A stretch of DNA of 64,000 nucleotides from positions 1,240,001-1,304,000 of the forward strand of contig OX596335.1 in the NCBI GenBank assembly GCA_951394405.1, in the 5' to 3' direction. This document shows positions 11,218 through 22,844 of the stretch, piece by piece. Position 1 is the first letter of the stretch. Every line of letters starts with the position of its first letter. The notes under the pieces were generated by a model. That model ran no database searches and had not been told where the DNA came from. It worked only from the letters and a program-made list of their open reading frames with translations. The position numbers and the translations under genes were made by a program. The stretch comes from Coprinellus micaceus (taxonomy: Eukaryota; Basidiomycota; Agaricomycetes; Agaricales; Psathyrellaceae).

Positions 11218-13732
11218 ATGGCCTCACCGCCTTCATCGCCCGAGATCTCTGCTGCCCTCGGGGGCGAAGAACAGTACTATTCGTTCTCCTATAAGGATGC
11301 CACAGAGGAGGAAATTATGGAGGAACTCACAACGTCAGTCCCTTTCTCTCCTTCCTTCCTCGACCATATGGCTGACTGGCTATCAGTCGTTTCATCCTCA
11401 ACCTGCCGGATGACGAGCTCGCATCGCTACAAAGAGTTTGTTTTCAAGTAGAGCAAGCGTACGTCGGCTTTATTGGCACAGGTTTCGTTGGATATGAACA
11501 TCCCCGGTCTAGTCACTGGTTTTACGAAGACTTTATCCGGGAACAGAATCGACGATGCCCGTCGCTACCGCTGAAAAAGTTTACCGCCATGCTATTCTCC
11601 GCCTGCCCCGTACTCCAACACTATGACCCCGAAGAAGCTTTCCAGTACTTTGTGCATTACAAGACTCAAGTCCCTGTTTGTGGAGCAATCATGTTGAACG
11701 AGACGTGGGACAAGGTATCTGAATCGTGTTCAGTGTAGAGGGTGGATGGCTTATAGTGTTGCTGTCAGTGTGTGCTTGTGAAAGGGTGGAAGTCGTCATC
11801 GGGGTGGGGTTTCCCAAAGGGCAAGATCAACGAGGGCGAGCCCAAGGACAAGTGCGCCATTCGAGAGGTCAGTTGTTTGCTTGGACCCCCCTGTGTGTTA
11901 CTGACTCGGAGAGACAGGTGCACGAAGAAACCGGCTATAACCTAACAGGCAAGCTCGACTCAAGGCAGTTCATTGAAATGGAGAATAGCGGACAACAAGT
12001 CACTCTCTTCATTGTTCCCGGAGTTCCAGAAGACACCGAGTTTAAGACGAAGACGCGGAAAGAGATCAGTGTACGTTGACATTTCCGCTCCCGGTGCCCG
12101 TTCCCTGTGAGCTTATCGAATTACAGAGGATCGAGTGGTTTAAGCTCGCGGATCTACCATCGTGGAGGAAAGGGAAGCACGCGACTGGGAAGTTCTACCT
12201 CATTGCACCATTCATTCCGTGAGTTCTGTGAGCCTAGTGCTTGGATCGTACTAACCTGTCCTTGCAGCCGACTGAAGGCCTTCATTATCGCCCGCCGGCC
12301 TCGCAAACTTCCGCGGAAAATACCCAAGACCGCCTCAAACTCACCGCCTCAAGTCGAGGCCGTTGCCGCCAACGGAACAGATTCGGACGCCCTCCAGGAC
12401 TCGAGCTCACAAGCATCGTCGCTCAACGGCGGTCCTCAGACACCATCTCCTCAATATACCGAGTCACAGCCTGCGTTCGTCCCTCAAATTGCTGGAGAGG
12501 GAAGGCAAGTACCGTTGGCGGCGGAGTCATTAGATCCTCATTTTGCCAAGCTTCTCTCTGGGTTGACGATGTCTGCGGCACCAGCACAGGAAAGTGTTGA
12601 GCCTGTCAAGTTAGAACCACCCTCGATGTTGCAGACGATCTTCATGTCTGCCAAGCAAACAACTGAGACCACTGCAGTCCCTTCGGAAGAGTCAATTACC
12701 CCGAAGGCCAACAACGTCCAAAGCAAACGGATCGCACCCGACCAACCAACGCCGACCGCGATCAAGACGACCACCGATACGAGCGTCACTATCAGCCAGG
12801 TCACTGCTGCTGTCCCTCCGTCGATCGTTCCCCTACCTGCTCAACCCTCCAACCCTGTCCTCATCCCTGCTGACAAGAGTGAACCCACCAACGGTCTTCA
12901 AGTAACCGCGAAGGCCTCCTTCAGCCCATCCATATCGCCTCGCTCCCCAACCTTCCGGAAATCATCCACAGCCGACATTTCTCCATACCTTGCACGCCCC
13001 ATGGCCACAGAGATGCCCGTCTCCGCTAAGCGCCTACAGCAGTTGGCGTTGTTGGAATCAGTTGCCACCGAGTCTGCAAGGATGACACCCAAGCTCAGGG
13101 AGGCAACGCCGTCGTTCAGCTCGATTGCTCCTCCCCCTCACCCACCCATTCCTGACGGCCGCTACGCTCCCACCCCATATCTTAATGGTGGCTCCAGGGA
13201 CCTGCGTCCCTTAGCTCCACCCGCAACCGGACCCATGGGATTCATGAGTCCGGGCTTCCCTCCTCCGTTCTCGCATCACATTCCCCAGCACCACGATCCG
13301 TTCATTGTTAGGTCGCAAACCAGCCAGGCGATTCACCGGCCCAATTTTCACGCACCTCCTGGGAGCGCAAGTATGACGCATCAACAGCTGCTCAATATGA
13401 TCAGTAATACACGGCCTGGCCCTGCCCCCCGTCCCCCTCCCCATTCATTCGCCCCCGGGCCTTCAGCACCATTCAGCAACGCGGGTCAACCGCCGTTCCC
13501 ACTCGGAGGATTAGGTACGGGGATGCCGACGCAGTTCGCTCATCCTCCCACAGGGCAGTTTAGTGCCTTCCATCCTCCACCGCACCAGTACCTCGCCCCA
13601 GGGCCACGCCCGTTCTCTGTTGCGCCGCACAACTCCTCAGCCGGCGCGTTGCTTTCGATCCTCAACTCTCCGGTTGCGCCCAAAGCGGTGCCTGCTCAGG
13701 TGGATCCAAGCCAGTTCCCGATGCGGGCTTGA
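11218..13732 (+). CDS. DCP2: mRNA-decapping enzyme DCP2
   Basis: Nudix hydrolase that removes the 5' m7G cap during mRNA decay. Seven exons (11218-11333, 11387-11458, 11513-11714, 11769-11867, 11918-12070, 12127-12218, 12268-13732) join in frame to 732 aa. The DCP2 box A is clear: FILNLPDDELASLQRVCFQV, HWFYEDFIREQN, LPLKKFTAMLFSACPVL and VPVCGAIMLNETWDK. The Nudix box (residues about 148-170) is complete: G-x5-E-x7-REV-x-EE-x-G in GKINEGEPKDKCAIREVHEE. Box B follows (RIEWFKLADLPSW, KFYLIAPFIPRLK). The ~500-residue tail is Pro/Ser rich and disordered. It has short leucine motifs (LLSGL, QLLNMI, LLSILN) like the helical leucine-rich motifs that recruit Edc3 or Pat1 in yeasts; that function is inferred. 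The start was chosen because it precedes box A and gives a 5' exon in phase. Confidence 0.97.
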
Positions 13733-16501
13733 AGTACGGAGTATCCTCTTTGGACGCCTGGTCCCCAGCCATGATCTCAAGTATATACCTGCTGGTCCCA
13801 TCGATGGCTCACTGATGATCGATGTCCTACGTCTCCCCCCACTTTCTCATTAACGTCGTGCTTTCTTTTTACCTCCTCTTTCATTCATTCACTCCATTTG
13901 ACGCGTTTTCTCCTCTTGTCTTGTCTGTGCATTCCGCTCACTCGTGGTCTCTATCTTTTACCAAACATACCTACACAACACCTGGATTGGGTTCATGAAC
14001 ACGTTATCATTCTTGGCCACCACGACGTCTGTAACGTAGCTATTCGCATTGGTTCTACCTCTCTCTTTCCTATCCTCTTTTCCCTTCAGCCTTGTTCCCT
14101 CACCTTCCTTCTCTCCCGCGAGTCTCAGCACTCTCAGTCTGGAGTTCAGCTCCTTTCCGTCTCCGTCTCCGTCTCCGTTTCCCTTCCCTCACCCCTGCCG
14201 CCCTCTCTTCTCCTCTCTTGCCAACGCCCTTCTTACCTACCTGTCTTTACCCTTCCTTACACTCTTTATTGATCATCGTATTCTATCCACCACACCGTAG
14301 CTATTCTGTGGACCACCACGCATACCACCCCACCCCACCAAGCATTGTTGTTGTAGTCTTAACCCTCTCTGTATTCTCGATCTACTACGCTTACTCCACT
14401 GTAGTCCTTGTATCAAATACAAATGCATCATGGTCACTGGCATGTGTGGCCAGTCACCCGTTTTACTATTAACGTTATGTGACCTGTTAGTGAAGCTGGA
14501 AGTCTTGGTGACGGATGGTGACAGATTCTGCCTTTGTCGCTTCTGAGAAACTTCTTTGTCCCGGAAAGCGGTGGGGCCATGTCGACCGGTCCATGGAAGA
14601 GAATGGGGAGGAAGCTAGCGTTTAGCGCCCGTTGCGATTACGATCTGATGAATCCTCGTAGCGAAGGCGCCCGCCTGCTGGCATTTTCCCCGAGCACCCA
14701 GAGACATCTTCGGATCGGTATCCTAGTTCTCCCCAGTTTCCAATACGCCGTAAGTCTCTCCTCAAGCTGCTCGGTTCAGTTGCCATGATCTTTACACGGA
14801 CACGTTTACTCGCTCCCCGCGCTCCGCTTCCGCTCTCGCGTGTCGCCGGGATCGAGCAAGAATGAAATAGCGACGTCGGTGGCGAGCCTACCTTGGCGCG
14901 TTATACTTTAGGATGGTATAATTGTATGCGGAGGGCGAAGGTTGTCGGCGCTAACCTCAGTTGGACCGGTGCCAAGTATGGACCATGCCCGTGTCCCGAC
15001 CATGCATTCCAGAATCAATTCTTCGATCAGGATGCGATGTGGGCGCTTGTATGTACGATCATCGTCGTCCCGATGTGCATCGAACCTCGGAGATCTAAAA
15101 TGGTTGAGGACGGGTACACCGGGTCTAAGTGCGACGGGCGCTACGCTGTCGTCGCTAGGCGCCTCTAAATGGGTGTTCCCTTTCTGATCCACTGAACAAG
15201 GCGCTGCTAGAAGCGCTACATATACTAGGTATTTCGAACTCCCTCCTCCGGGCGCTGTTGCCTTTTCACCTTCAAAGTAGGCGCCACGAGGAGCCTGTCG
15301 CCACCCCACTAGTGTTAGCTAGACTCGGCACTAGAATATATTCTAAATGGCATTGCCTGCTGCGGGGAAGCTGGGAGTCGTGAGTGGAGCTGAAACGCTC
15401 AACCGTCTCAACACGAGGCCTTGCGGTTTTCGGGCGGACATTGGATCGCGTCATGTCTCCATGAATCCGGTGGGGGGCGAAGAGTTGCCAACGAATGCGG
15501 AAGGTAGAGTGGCGGCGGCGAGGAAATTAAACTGGTTACCGGACGGGCACTATCGGATATTTGCATTCTGCACCGTGTAGTGCCAAGTCCTGTCAGGTGG
15601 GTTGGAGAATGATTGCAGGGTCATCCAGGGTTGGCTTTTTACCTCGAATGAGCATTACATGAGGCCACGATTATACTAGATAGAAGCTCAGAAGGTGATA
15701 AGATCGTTTGTTAGAAGCGGGAAACACAGAAGCAAGCAAGCCCTTCCTGGGCTTCCTGGATCCAGAAGACTGCGCAACAAACGCTGCGGTAGTAGATTGG
15801 GATGAGCCTGGACCTCTCACTGCCATGTCGGATCCGGGGTCAGAGAGTCGATCACAGAGCCATATCAACGGGATGGAGCATGGGTGAGTTGGTGGTGCAC
15901 AAGTATGTCATTTTGTCCCAAAAGAAAGCGCTGGTGTGCTGGCTTCCCGCCTTCGCCGATACGACCTCGGCGCGGCAGATACGCGAGTTGGGTAGCGTTC
16001 CGTCCAGACGCCACCGGTAACCGTATCGAGCGCTTCGAGGTCCCATGGAGCTTTCCTGTGAGTACACGAGCCCTGCACTGGGAGAGAAACCTAGAAATGC
16101 ACCTGGGAGAACTGGAGAGGGCGAGTGCAGCACTGCCGACGGCAGGCTCCCACAGGTGCCAACCCTTTTTGTTTCGGTTGTGCAATGGGCGCTTGCCCTT
16201 GCATCATGACAGAGCGAACGCCGCTTGTGACCGTGTGTTGCATCTCATGGCCATGTCATTTGTGAAGAGAACGAAGGGAGGATGGTCGTCTCTCTAGTAG
16301 GCGCCCGTGGATGTAGAGGAGAGAGGCCAATCAGGTGACTGGGGAATCTTATCTCAACTCCGCATCAGAGCGTGCCACAAGTTTTTTCCGAGTGGTCATT
16401 TCTCCTAAACCCCTGTGTTCATTACGCTTTCCTCTTTGTATTCTGTACCTTCCTATGGACATTTGACACACCACCGCTATTCTTTCTGAGCTACACCCAC
16501 C
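13733..16501. other. 2.8-kb gene-poor gap between DCP2 and PRPP synthetase
   Basis: The first ~750 bp (13860-14470) is strongly pyrimidine-rich, with a short CTCCGT repeat near 14158-14180, and is probably a long DCP2 3' UTR or spacer. From about 14560 to 16350 the composition changes and GGCGCY/AGCGCY-type hexamers recur. Open frames here have no recognisable domains and no convincing splice partners. I saw no tRNA, terminal repeats or transposase remnants by eye. A decayed mobile element or a non-coding RNA cannot be excluded. Confidence 0.4.
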
Positions 16502-17851
16502 ATGCTGACTGGAAGTGGAATCAAAATCTTTGCTGGTACGTTCAGGTTCTCGGTCTTGTGTCCAACAAACTCATGAATCCTCTCCAGGGACAAGCCATCC
16601 CGAGTTGGCAGAAATTATTGCTCGACGGTACCTACCTCAGCACAGTGCCCACGCCCTCGAACTCATCCCTTCCCCCTCCTTGCCCCGCATTCCAGGATAG
16701 GCCTCCCCCTCGGAAAGGCAGAGGTCCACCGCAGCGCCATCGGCGAGACGACTGTTACGATTCGCGAATCCGTCCGGGAAGACGATGTGTACATTATCAA
16801 TACGGGGTGCGGAGCCGTCAACACCGCTCTCATGGAGCTCTGCATCATGGTCCATGCCTGCAAGATTGCAAGCGCCAAACGGATTACAGCAGTCATTCCG
16901 TTGTTCCCCTACGCCAGGCAAGACAAGAAGGATAAGAGTAGGGCTCCGATCACTGCGAAGCTCGTCGCGAACATGCTCCAAAAGTCGGGTTGCGACCATG
17001 TCATCGTGAGTGCTCCAAGCTCCTCCCTCCTCTCCTAGCCCCCAGAGCTAATGGTTCCATCGTACGATGCAGACCATGGATTTGCATGCTTCCCAAATCC
17101 AAGGCTTCTTTGACGTTCCGGTCGACAAGTGAGTTAACCTTGGAAGCTGGTTGGCCTCCTCACTGACCGTTACGGTTTCTTGCTTCTCGACATTAGTGTG
17201 AGTTGCTCTTTTTCCAGATCACATCTGGCTTATGGTGATCTGACCCTCCTGTCTGGAATATTCGGGTCCAGTTGTACGCAGAACCGTCTATCATTCTGTA
17301 CATTCGCACGCACTTTGACCTCAGCGACGTGGTGATTGTCTCGCCCGATGCGGGAGGAGCGAAACGGTAAGCCAGTGCTTCTCCATCCCCGCTTCTGGCA
17401 ACAAAGGCTGAGCCTAGGGTGCAGGGCAACGTCCATTGCGGACCGCCTAGGAGTAGACTTTGCGCTGTTCCACAAAGAGCGCAAAAAGGCCAACGAGGTG
17501 TCGCGGATGGTGCTTGTGGGGAACTGCAGGGACAAGATCGCGATTCTGGTGGATGACATGGCTGACACCTGTGGGACACTGTGCTTGGCGGCATCACATC
17601 TCTCGGAAGCGGGAGCCACGAAGGTGTTTGCGTTCGTTACACACGGCATCCTGAGCGGGAATGCGCTGAAGAGTGTGGAGGCGAGCACACTGGAGAAGCT
17701 GATTGTGACGAACACGCTCCCGCAGCAGAAAAACCAGGCGGCGTGCAGTAAAATCGAGGTGCTGGACATTGGGAAGGTGCTCGGGGAGGTTATTCGACGG
17801 AGCCACTACGGGGAGAGTGTATCGAAGCTGTTCCACGAAGTACCATACTAA
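16502..17851 (+). CDS. PRS1: Ribose-phosphate pyrophosphokinase (PRPP synthetase)
   Basis: Makes PRPP from ribose-5-phosphate and ATP for purine, pyrimidine, His, Trp and NAD synthesis. The spliced product is 320 aa, the family's usual size. Exons: 16502-16535, 16588-16627, 16696-17005, 17073-17128, a single base at 17197, 17272-17366, 17425-17851. Motifs: [38 protein letters not shown], the metal site region [39 protein letters not shown], the basic loop [11 protein letters not shown], and the PRPP loop [12 protein letters not shown]. The one-base exon completes the Asn of conserved DNLYAEP. The stretch [11 protein letters not shown] replaces the more usual CGEINDNLMEL, a divergence within this family. 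PRS paralogues form hetero-complexes in yeast; which paralogue this is cannot be told, so the symbol is nominal. Confidence 0.95.
17197..17197 (+). other. Predicted single-nucleotide exon of the PRPP synthetase gene
   Basis: Exon 4 ends GAC AA before GTGAGTT at 17129, and the next large exon begins TTG TAC GCA (L-Y-A) at 17272. One base is missing to encode the invariant D-N-L-Y-A-E-P. A lone T at 17197 sits between CATTAG (17191-17196) and GTGAGTT (17198 on) and supplies AAT (Asn). It leaves introns of 68 and 74 nt and a total coding length divisible by three. Confidence 0.75.
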
Positions 17852-18085
17852 ATGGGACGGTAGTAGGGTAGAAGAGAATAGAAATGGTGACGAAAAATGA
17901 GCGACGGAGAAACCTTGATGGGGATTGGAAGGGGTCAGGTGGGCGTGTAGCGAACTGTTCAACTGGTAATTAGGACTATTCCCCGGCTCCTACTCGGCTG
18001 TCTTCTTTTTTCGCCTCTCCTCCTCCTCGTATGTCCCACCCCAGCTTCCAATACAAATAAGGGTCTGGGCAATGCGAGGCGTATC

Positions 18086-21000
18086 ATGTACGCTGCCACG
18101 GCCCACCACAACCATGTACTCCCTGCCAACGGCTACACCGACCCCCACATCCCCCACCACGGCCCCCACCACAACCACAACCACAACCACCATCCAGCAC
18201 ACCCCGCGGCGGCGACCAACTCGACGGCGGCGGCCCCACATCCTCCTCCTCACCCCCAGCCCCACCCGCCTCCCCAGCCACCCCCGACCAGGTCCAACAC
18301 CAGAGGACTACCGCCCCTCAGGGAGACCATCACGACAGTCGGCGTCCCCAGCGTCACAATCCAGAACGACCGCCTCTCCGTTGGAGATGCCCAGAGCAGT
18401 GCGTGCCCTCCTTTCCTCATCGTCTTCTATCCACGTAGAATCGTCGCTCATTCGCCGCCTTATCGTCGCTAGGTTCAACACGCTCCTACACGCCTATCAA
18501 GGTCCTCGGCGATGGCTCGTTTGGCACAGTGCTACTGTGCGACTGGCATGGCACGCTCCCTCCGAATACACCACTGTCGCCGATGCAATGCGGGCAGGGG
18601 GCACGGCCAGAGTGGGCTGGGAAACGGCTGGTAGCGGTGAAGCGGATGAAGAAGCGGTGGGAGGGGGGTTGGGAGGAGTGCTCCAAACTGAAAGAGCTCG
18701 AGGTGCGTCGCCTTCACTGACCGTCTATTCCTGGTTTTTTTGACATGGGGCGTACGGTAGTCGCTGCGAGCCATCCCATTTCACGAGAACATCATTCCTC
18801 TCTACGACTTTTTTCTGCTCCCAGCGACAAAGGAGCTCTACTTTGTATTCGAATCCATGGAGGGCAACCTGTACCATCTCATCAAGGCTCGCAAAGGACG
18901 ACCGTTTGCAGGAGGACTCGTTTCATCTATTTTTCGACAAGTCACATCTGGCCTTCACCACATTCACGCGCACGGCTACTTTCACCGCGATATGAAACCC
19001 GAGAACGTCCTCGTCACGACCGTCGGCCTTTTTGACTACACCCCCGTCTCACCAGTCGCTCCGCCAAACGCCTCCAAGGAAAAGGATGTCGTTGCCATCA
19101 TCAAGCTGGCAGACTTTGGCCTCGCGCGCGAAACGAATAGTCGCCCCCCGTACACGGAGTACGTCTCAACACGTTGGTACCGGGCACCCGAGGTACTGCT
19201 GCTGAGCCGAGAATACTCAAATCCGGTGGACATGTGGGCGTTGGGCACCATCATGGCCGAGTTGGTGAACCTCAGGCCGCTCTTCCCAGGGCAGGATCAG
19301 GTCGATCAGGTTGCGAGGATATGCGAGGTTCTGGGGGATCCTTCCGATGGTTATGGCTACGATATGAGCGGAAGTATCATCGGAGGGGGTGCTTGGCCGC
19401 GAGGGATTCGACTAGCGAGGGATGTGGGATTTCAGTTTCCTCAGGTGAGTTCTTCGCCATTAAGCTTGCATTCATCTGCTTAGGAGCTCCTTTAGACCGC
19501 ACCAAGGGATTTTTTCTCGTTATTCGACAAGTCGGTGCCCCGCTCGCTCATTCAGTGCATACGGGACTTGCTACGTTACGACCCCGATAAGCGGCTAACC
19601 ACGAAGGAGTGCTTGGAACACGAGTATCTTCGGGAAACCTCGCCGAAGAATGATATCCCTCTGCCTTCTGGACTCAAGGGTTCGATATCGCAGACGTCAA
19701 TACCAATGATGTCGTCGAACATGAACGGCAATTCCTCGCATCCCTCCCTCTCCTCGCATACGCCCCGCAATGTCCCTCCATCACATTCACACTCCACCCA
19801 CCACCAACATCTCCATCCACATCCCCCTCCCGTACCCGACGTTCCACGCCATCTTCCCCAACCCATCCCTGTGCATGCGCAAAATGGACACCGCAATCAA
19901 CCCATTGCTTCGTGGTCAACATCTCCCACTCAACCGCCACATCCGTCAGACTATGCGATGGATATCTCAGATCCTTCGAAACCTTATACCAACGGCCACG
20001 CCAACCCAGGTCCTACGATGGTACCCGAGTTCACAGGACCACCTCGTGTGGAGTCAGACCAGCAGGGAAGACCACCACCGCATGCCCAACCTCCCAAATC
20101 CAAACTTCCAGGACTTTCTTTTGGCAGCAAGAAAAGCAAATGGGGCTTGGGAATGTTCGGCGGGGACAAGGCGCACCAATTGCCTCCTGTTGATGAAACA
20201 ACTGCGCTCGGGACACGGAAGCGATCCCAATCAACGAGCACAGACAGCAAGTCAATACGAGAGCTTTCACCGTCTAGGGAGCCCATTCAGGACCCTAGGG
20301 AGCTCGAGAAGCTCAAGAAGAAGGAAGCCGAACGAGTCAACCGGGAGGCTGAGAAGGCTCGCCGGAAAATTGCTGAGCAAATGCATCGTGAACAGGCTCG
20401 TGCCGTCATGCATAAGCGTAATCGCATGCTTCAGCAACAGGTTGCCCGTGGGGAGGAAATCGAATGGTCGAATGCCAACGAGCAGAGAGTGGAGTTGGGA
20501 GAAAAGCCGAAGTTGGGTGTTTCCGGTCCTATCAGGCAGAAGAGTGTTGGGAATCTGGGCAACATTCCAACTGTTGGTGCTGCAGGTGGCAGGTATGCCT
20601 CGCCGCCCGTAGAGCCCGTCCCTCCTCTGGGCGACCATCGATATCGGGATTGGAGAGGTAATACGACGGCTGAACGCGTCACGAAGGCTCGGAGACGGGA
20701 TTTCGATGACGACCATTCCATGTCTTCGTCAGATGTCCAGAGTCTCAGCAGGGTATCGTCAATATCCTTTGCGACTGTCGACAGCGATCCGGGACCCTCG
20801 AGGCTGCGGCATCATCCAAGCCTCTTCGGTATCAGCTCACGGACATCACGATCTTCATTGCGAACTTCATTCGACGAATTCTCTCCATCTGTTCGCTCAT
20901 CAAACTCTTTCTCATTAGAAGGCTCTTCCTCCCTCGCGCACGACTTCCACGCACAGCTCAGTGTAAATCCCCACCACCTCGGCGGGAGTGTATCACCCCC

Positions 21001-21526
21001 TCCACTCCATATGCTCTCATTATCCCCGACGCTCTCCCCGACACTTTCACCCTCCCCTCCGTGGGGCGTGCAACAGGACGGCAAGGATCCAGGTCTCGAC
21101 CTGAAGTCACCGCCCTACATTTCCATCCAAAACGCATCCCATCCGCCAAGCAGTCCTCTGGATATGCATGCTTACTTGCATGGACGCCGAAGCCCACACC
21201 GTGCGCACTCACCGTATTCGCGACCGCTTCGATCAGGGCATTCCTCCCATTCCGCCAAGTCAGCTATCAATCCAATATTCAAGGTGGTGAGTACCAATGA
21301 CGTGCACTTTGGCTTCATAACACTAACATTTTCCTCGCAGCCCCCCGTTCCTCCAATACCTCCAATACCGCCATTACCCCCTTCGAACAATTACGACCAC
21401 AGCATCCCCCCGCCCAGCTCTCATAGTGTACTTCCTCCATTTTCAGAGTTGGAGGCTGTTGCTGGGGGCGACTATTCGCCCCTCGCACCCATGTCATTTA
21501 GTATACCTCCGGAGGACGAGGTTTAG
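18086..21526 (+). CDS. Ime2/MAK/ICK (RCK-family) protein kinase, possible meiotic or morphogenetic regulator
   Basis: Exons 18086-18398, 18473-18702, 18761-19444, 19496-21286 and 21341-21526 give 1067 aa. An N-terminal ~100 residues rich in His, Pro and Asn precede the kinase domain. The Gly loop is LGDGSFGTV (~residue 118), followed by the VAVKRMKK lysine, catalytic HRDMKPEN (~256), DFGLA (~298) and an activation loop YTEYVSTRWYRAPE with a T-E-Y dual phospho-motif. This combination marks the RCK group (yeast Ime2, Ustilago Crk1, animal MAK/ICK). The kinase core has an insert between HRDMKPEN and DFG (VSPVAPPNASKEKD). The ~620-residue tail is disordered, with a basic coiled stretch (EKLKKKEAERVNREAEKARR) and poly-Pro near the end. 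The last intron (21287-21340) is 54 nt without an in-frame stop, so its retention would add 18 residues. A role in meiosis or morphogenesis is inferred from the family. Confidence 0.88.
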
Positions 21527-22844
21527 ATGCGGACCCAAGGGCTTTTTGGATTTTTGTTTTGTTTTTGGGGTCTCTTTGTTCATCTTTCTTGTTGAAATTG
21601 TGTTGTATCGTCTCTAGACTATCTTGGTTGGCCCTCACCCCACCCACTGTCGTTTCTTGCATCGTCACTCACCGCTGTCATTCATTGCTTCACGTTTCTC
21701 TCCCTGATGTTGTTGCTGCTTGTATTATGGATCGGACGTGCTTCTCGTTCCACAAGGCCACTTCCCCTATCCTCTCATTCATGTTCATTCCGTCCGTATC
21801 TTTGGCTCATCCATCCTCCCACTGTTGCTGCATTCGCACACGCCGACATTCCTTGACATTCATTCCTCCTCTTCATTTCACCTCATTCAATTTGCTACCA
21901 GCCCCAACATTCACACCCAGGCGGTTGTACACCGAAGCGTATAACAAACACATAATATGAACTATCGGCTCGCAGCTGTTCACTTTACTTACGTAGTAAT
22001 ATCCTTTCGTGCTTCTTTATTTTTACATATCTTCTGCCCCTTCTTCTACTGCTCTCGCACTCCCCTTTGCGTCCCACCCTCCCTCTTCTTCCTCCACCCC
22101 CACCTCCTCCCGAACGTGCATGCAGTCTACTTCCTAGCCCCGCGCATACCTTACCCATTTTACCCTTAGTGACTTAACCCCCACCGCCTTTTTCACTTAT
22201 TTTATTCTATTTCGCTTCTTCGTCTTCGCTTTTCTGCTTCCTCATCATTCGTTCCCTCTCTCTCTTTCTCTCTCAGTGACCGGAAAGCTTGGTATACTAT
22301 AGTAAACAGGCAGTCAATGTGTATTTTTATGCTCGCTGGCTTGTATAATAGCACAAGCCAGGACCGGGACAAAACAAGCAAGGACCCCTCAAAAAATCGC
22401 AACCCGGGTTCGGGAGTCAAGATGAGAAGGCATCCTGGTGAGTTGGTTAGTCCGTTGGTCGGCGACGTAACACCCCCAGAGCAAACGCCACCATGACACG
22501 CGCACGTCGAAAACGACGAGGACGGTTGACATGGAAGCGAGGCTTTCGAAACAACACCAGAACTTCGTCATTCGAAAGCCAACTCCAAATCGCTGTAACG
22601 CCGTTGCACACACCTTTCTTCCCTGGTTCTTCCTATCGCTTTAACGTACTTACCTCGAAGAAGACTTCAACGGATTGATAGAGGTCGTCCGATACCCTAG
22701 CAACGGAGAAACGGAAGAGGGTAGGAATTAAACAGAAGGGAAAATATGAATTTATGTGTATGGATTCGATGCCACGCTAGGGTGATATGGATGCGTCGGC
22801 GGGAACGCGGGGGTCTATATGTCTTGCTTGATGGCACTCCATTC
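21527..22844. other. Convergent gap between the kinase gene and NDUFS6
   Basis: Both neighbours end here. The first ~700 bp is T/C-rich (pyrimidine runs to about 22270), resembling long 3' UTR sequence. The rest shows no coding signature; the 225-bp open frame near 22389-22613 is not supported by splicing or homology I can recognise. Confidence 0.4.

Noticed and set aside
14893..16297. Several 60-137 codon open frames in the DCP2-PRPP synthetase gap
   Set aside because: They overlap on both strands, lack motifs and consistent splice junctions, and do not join into a plausible protein.
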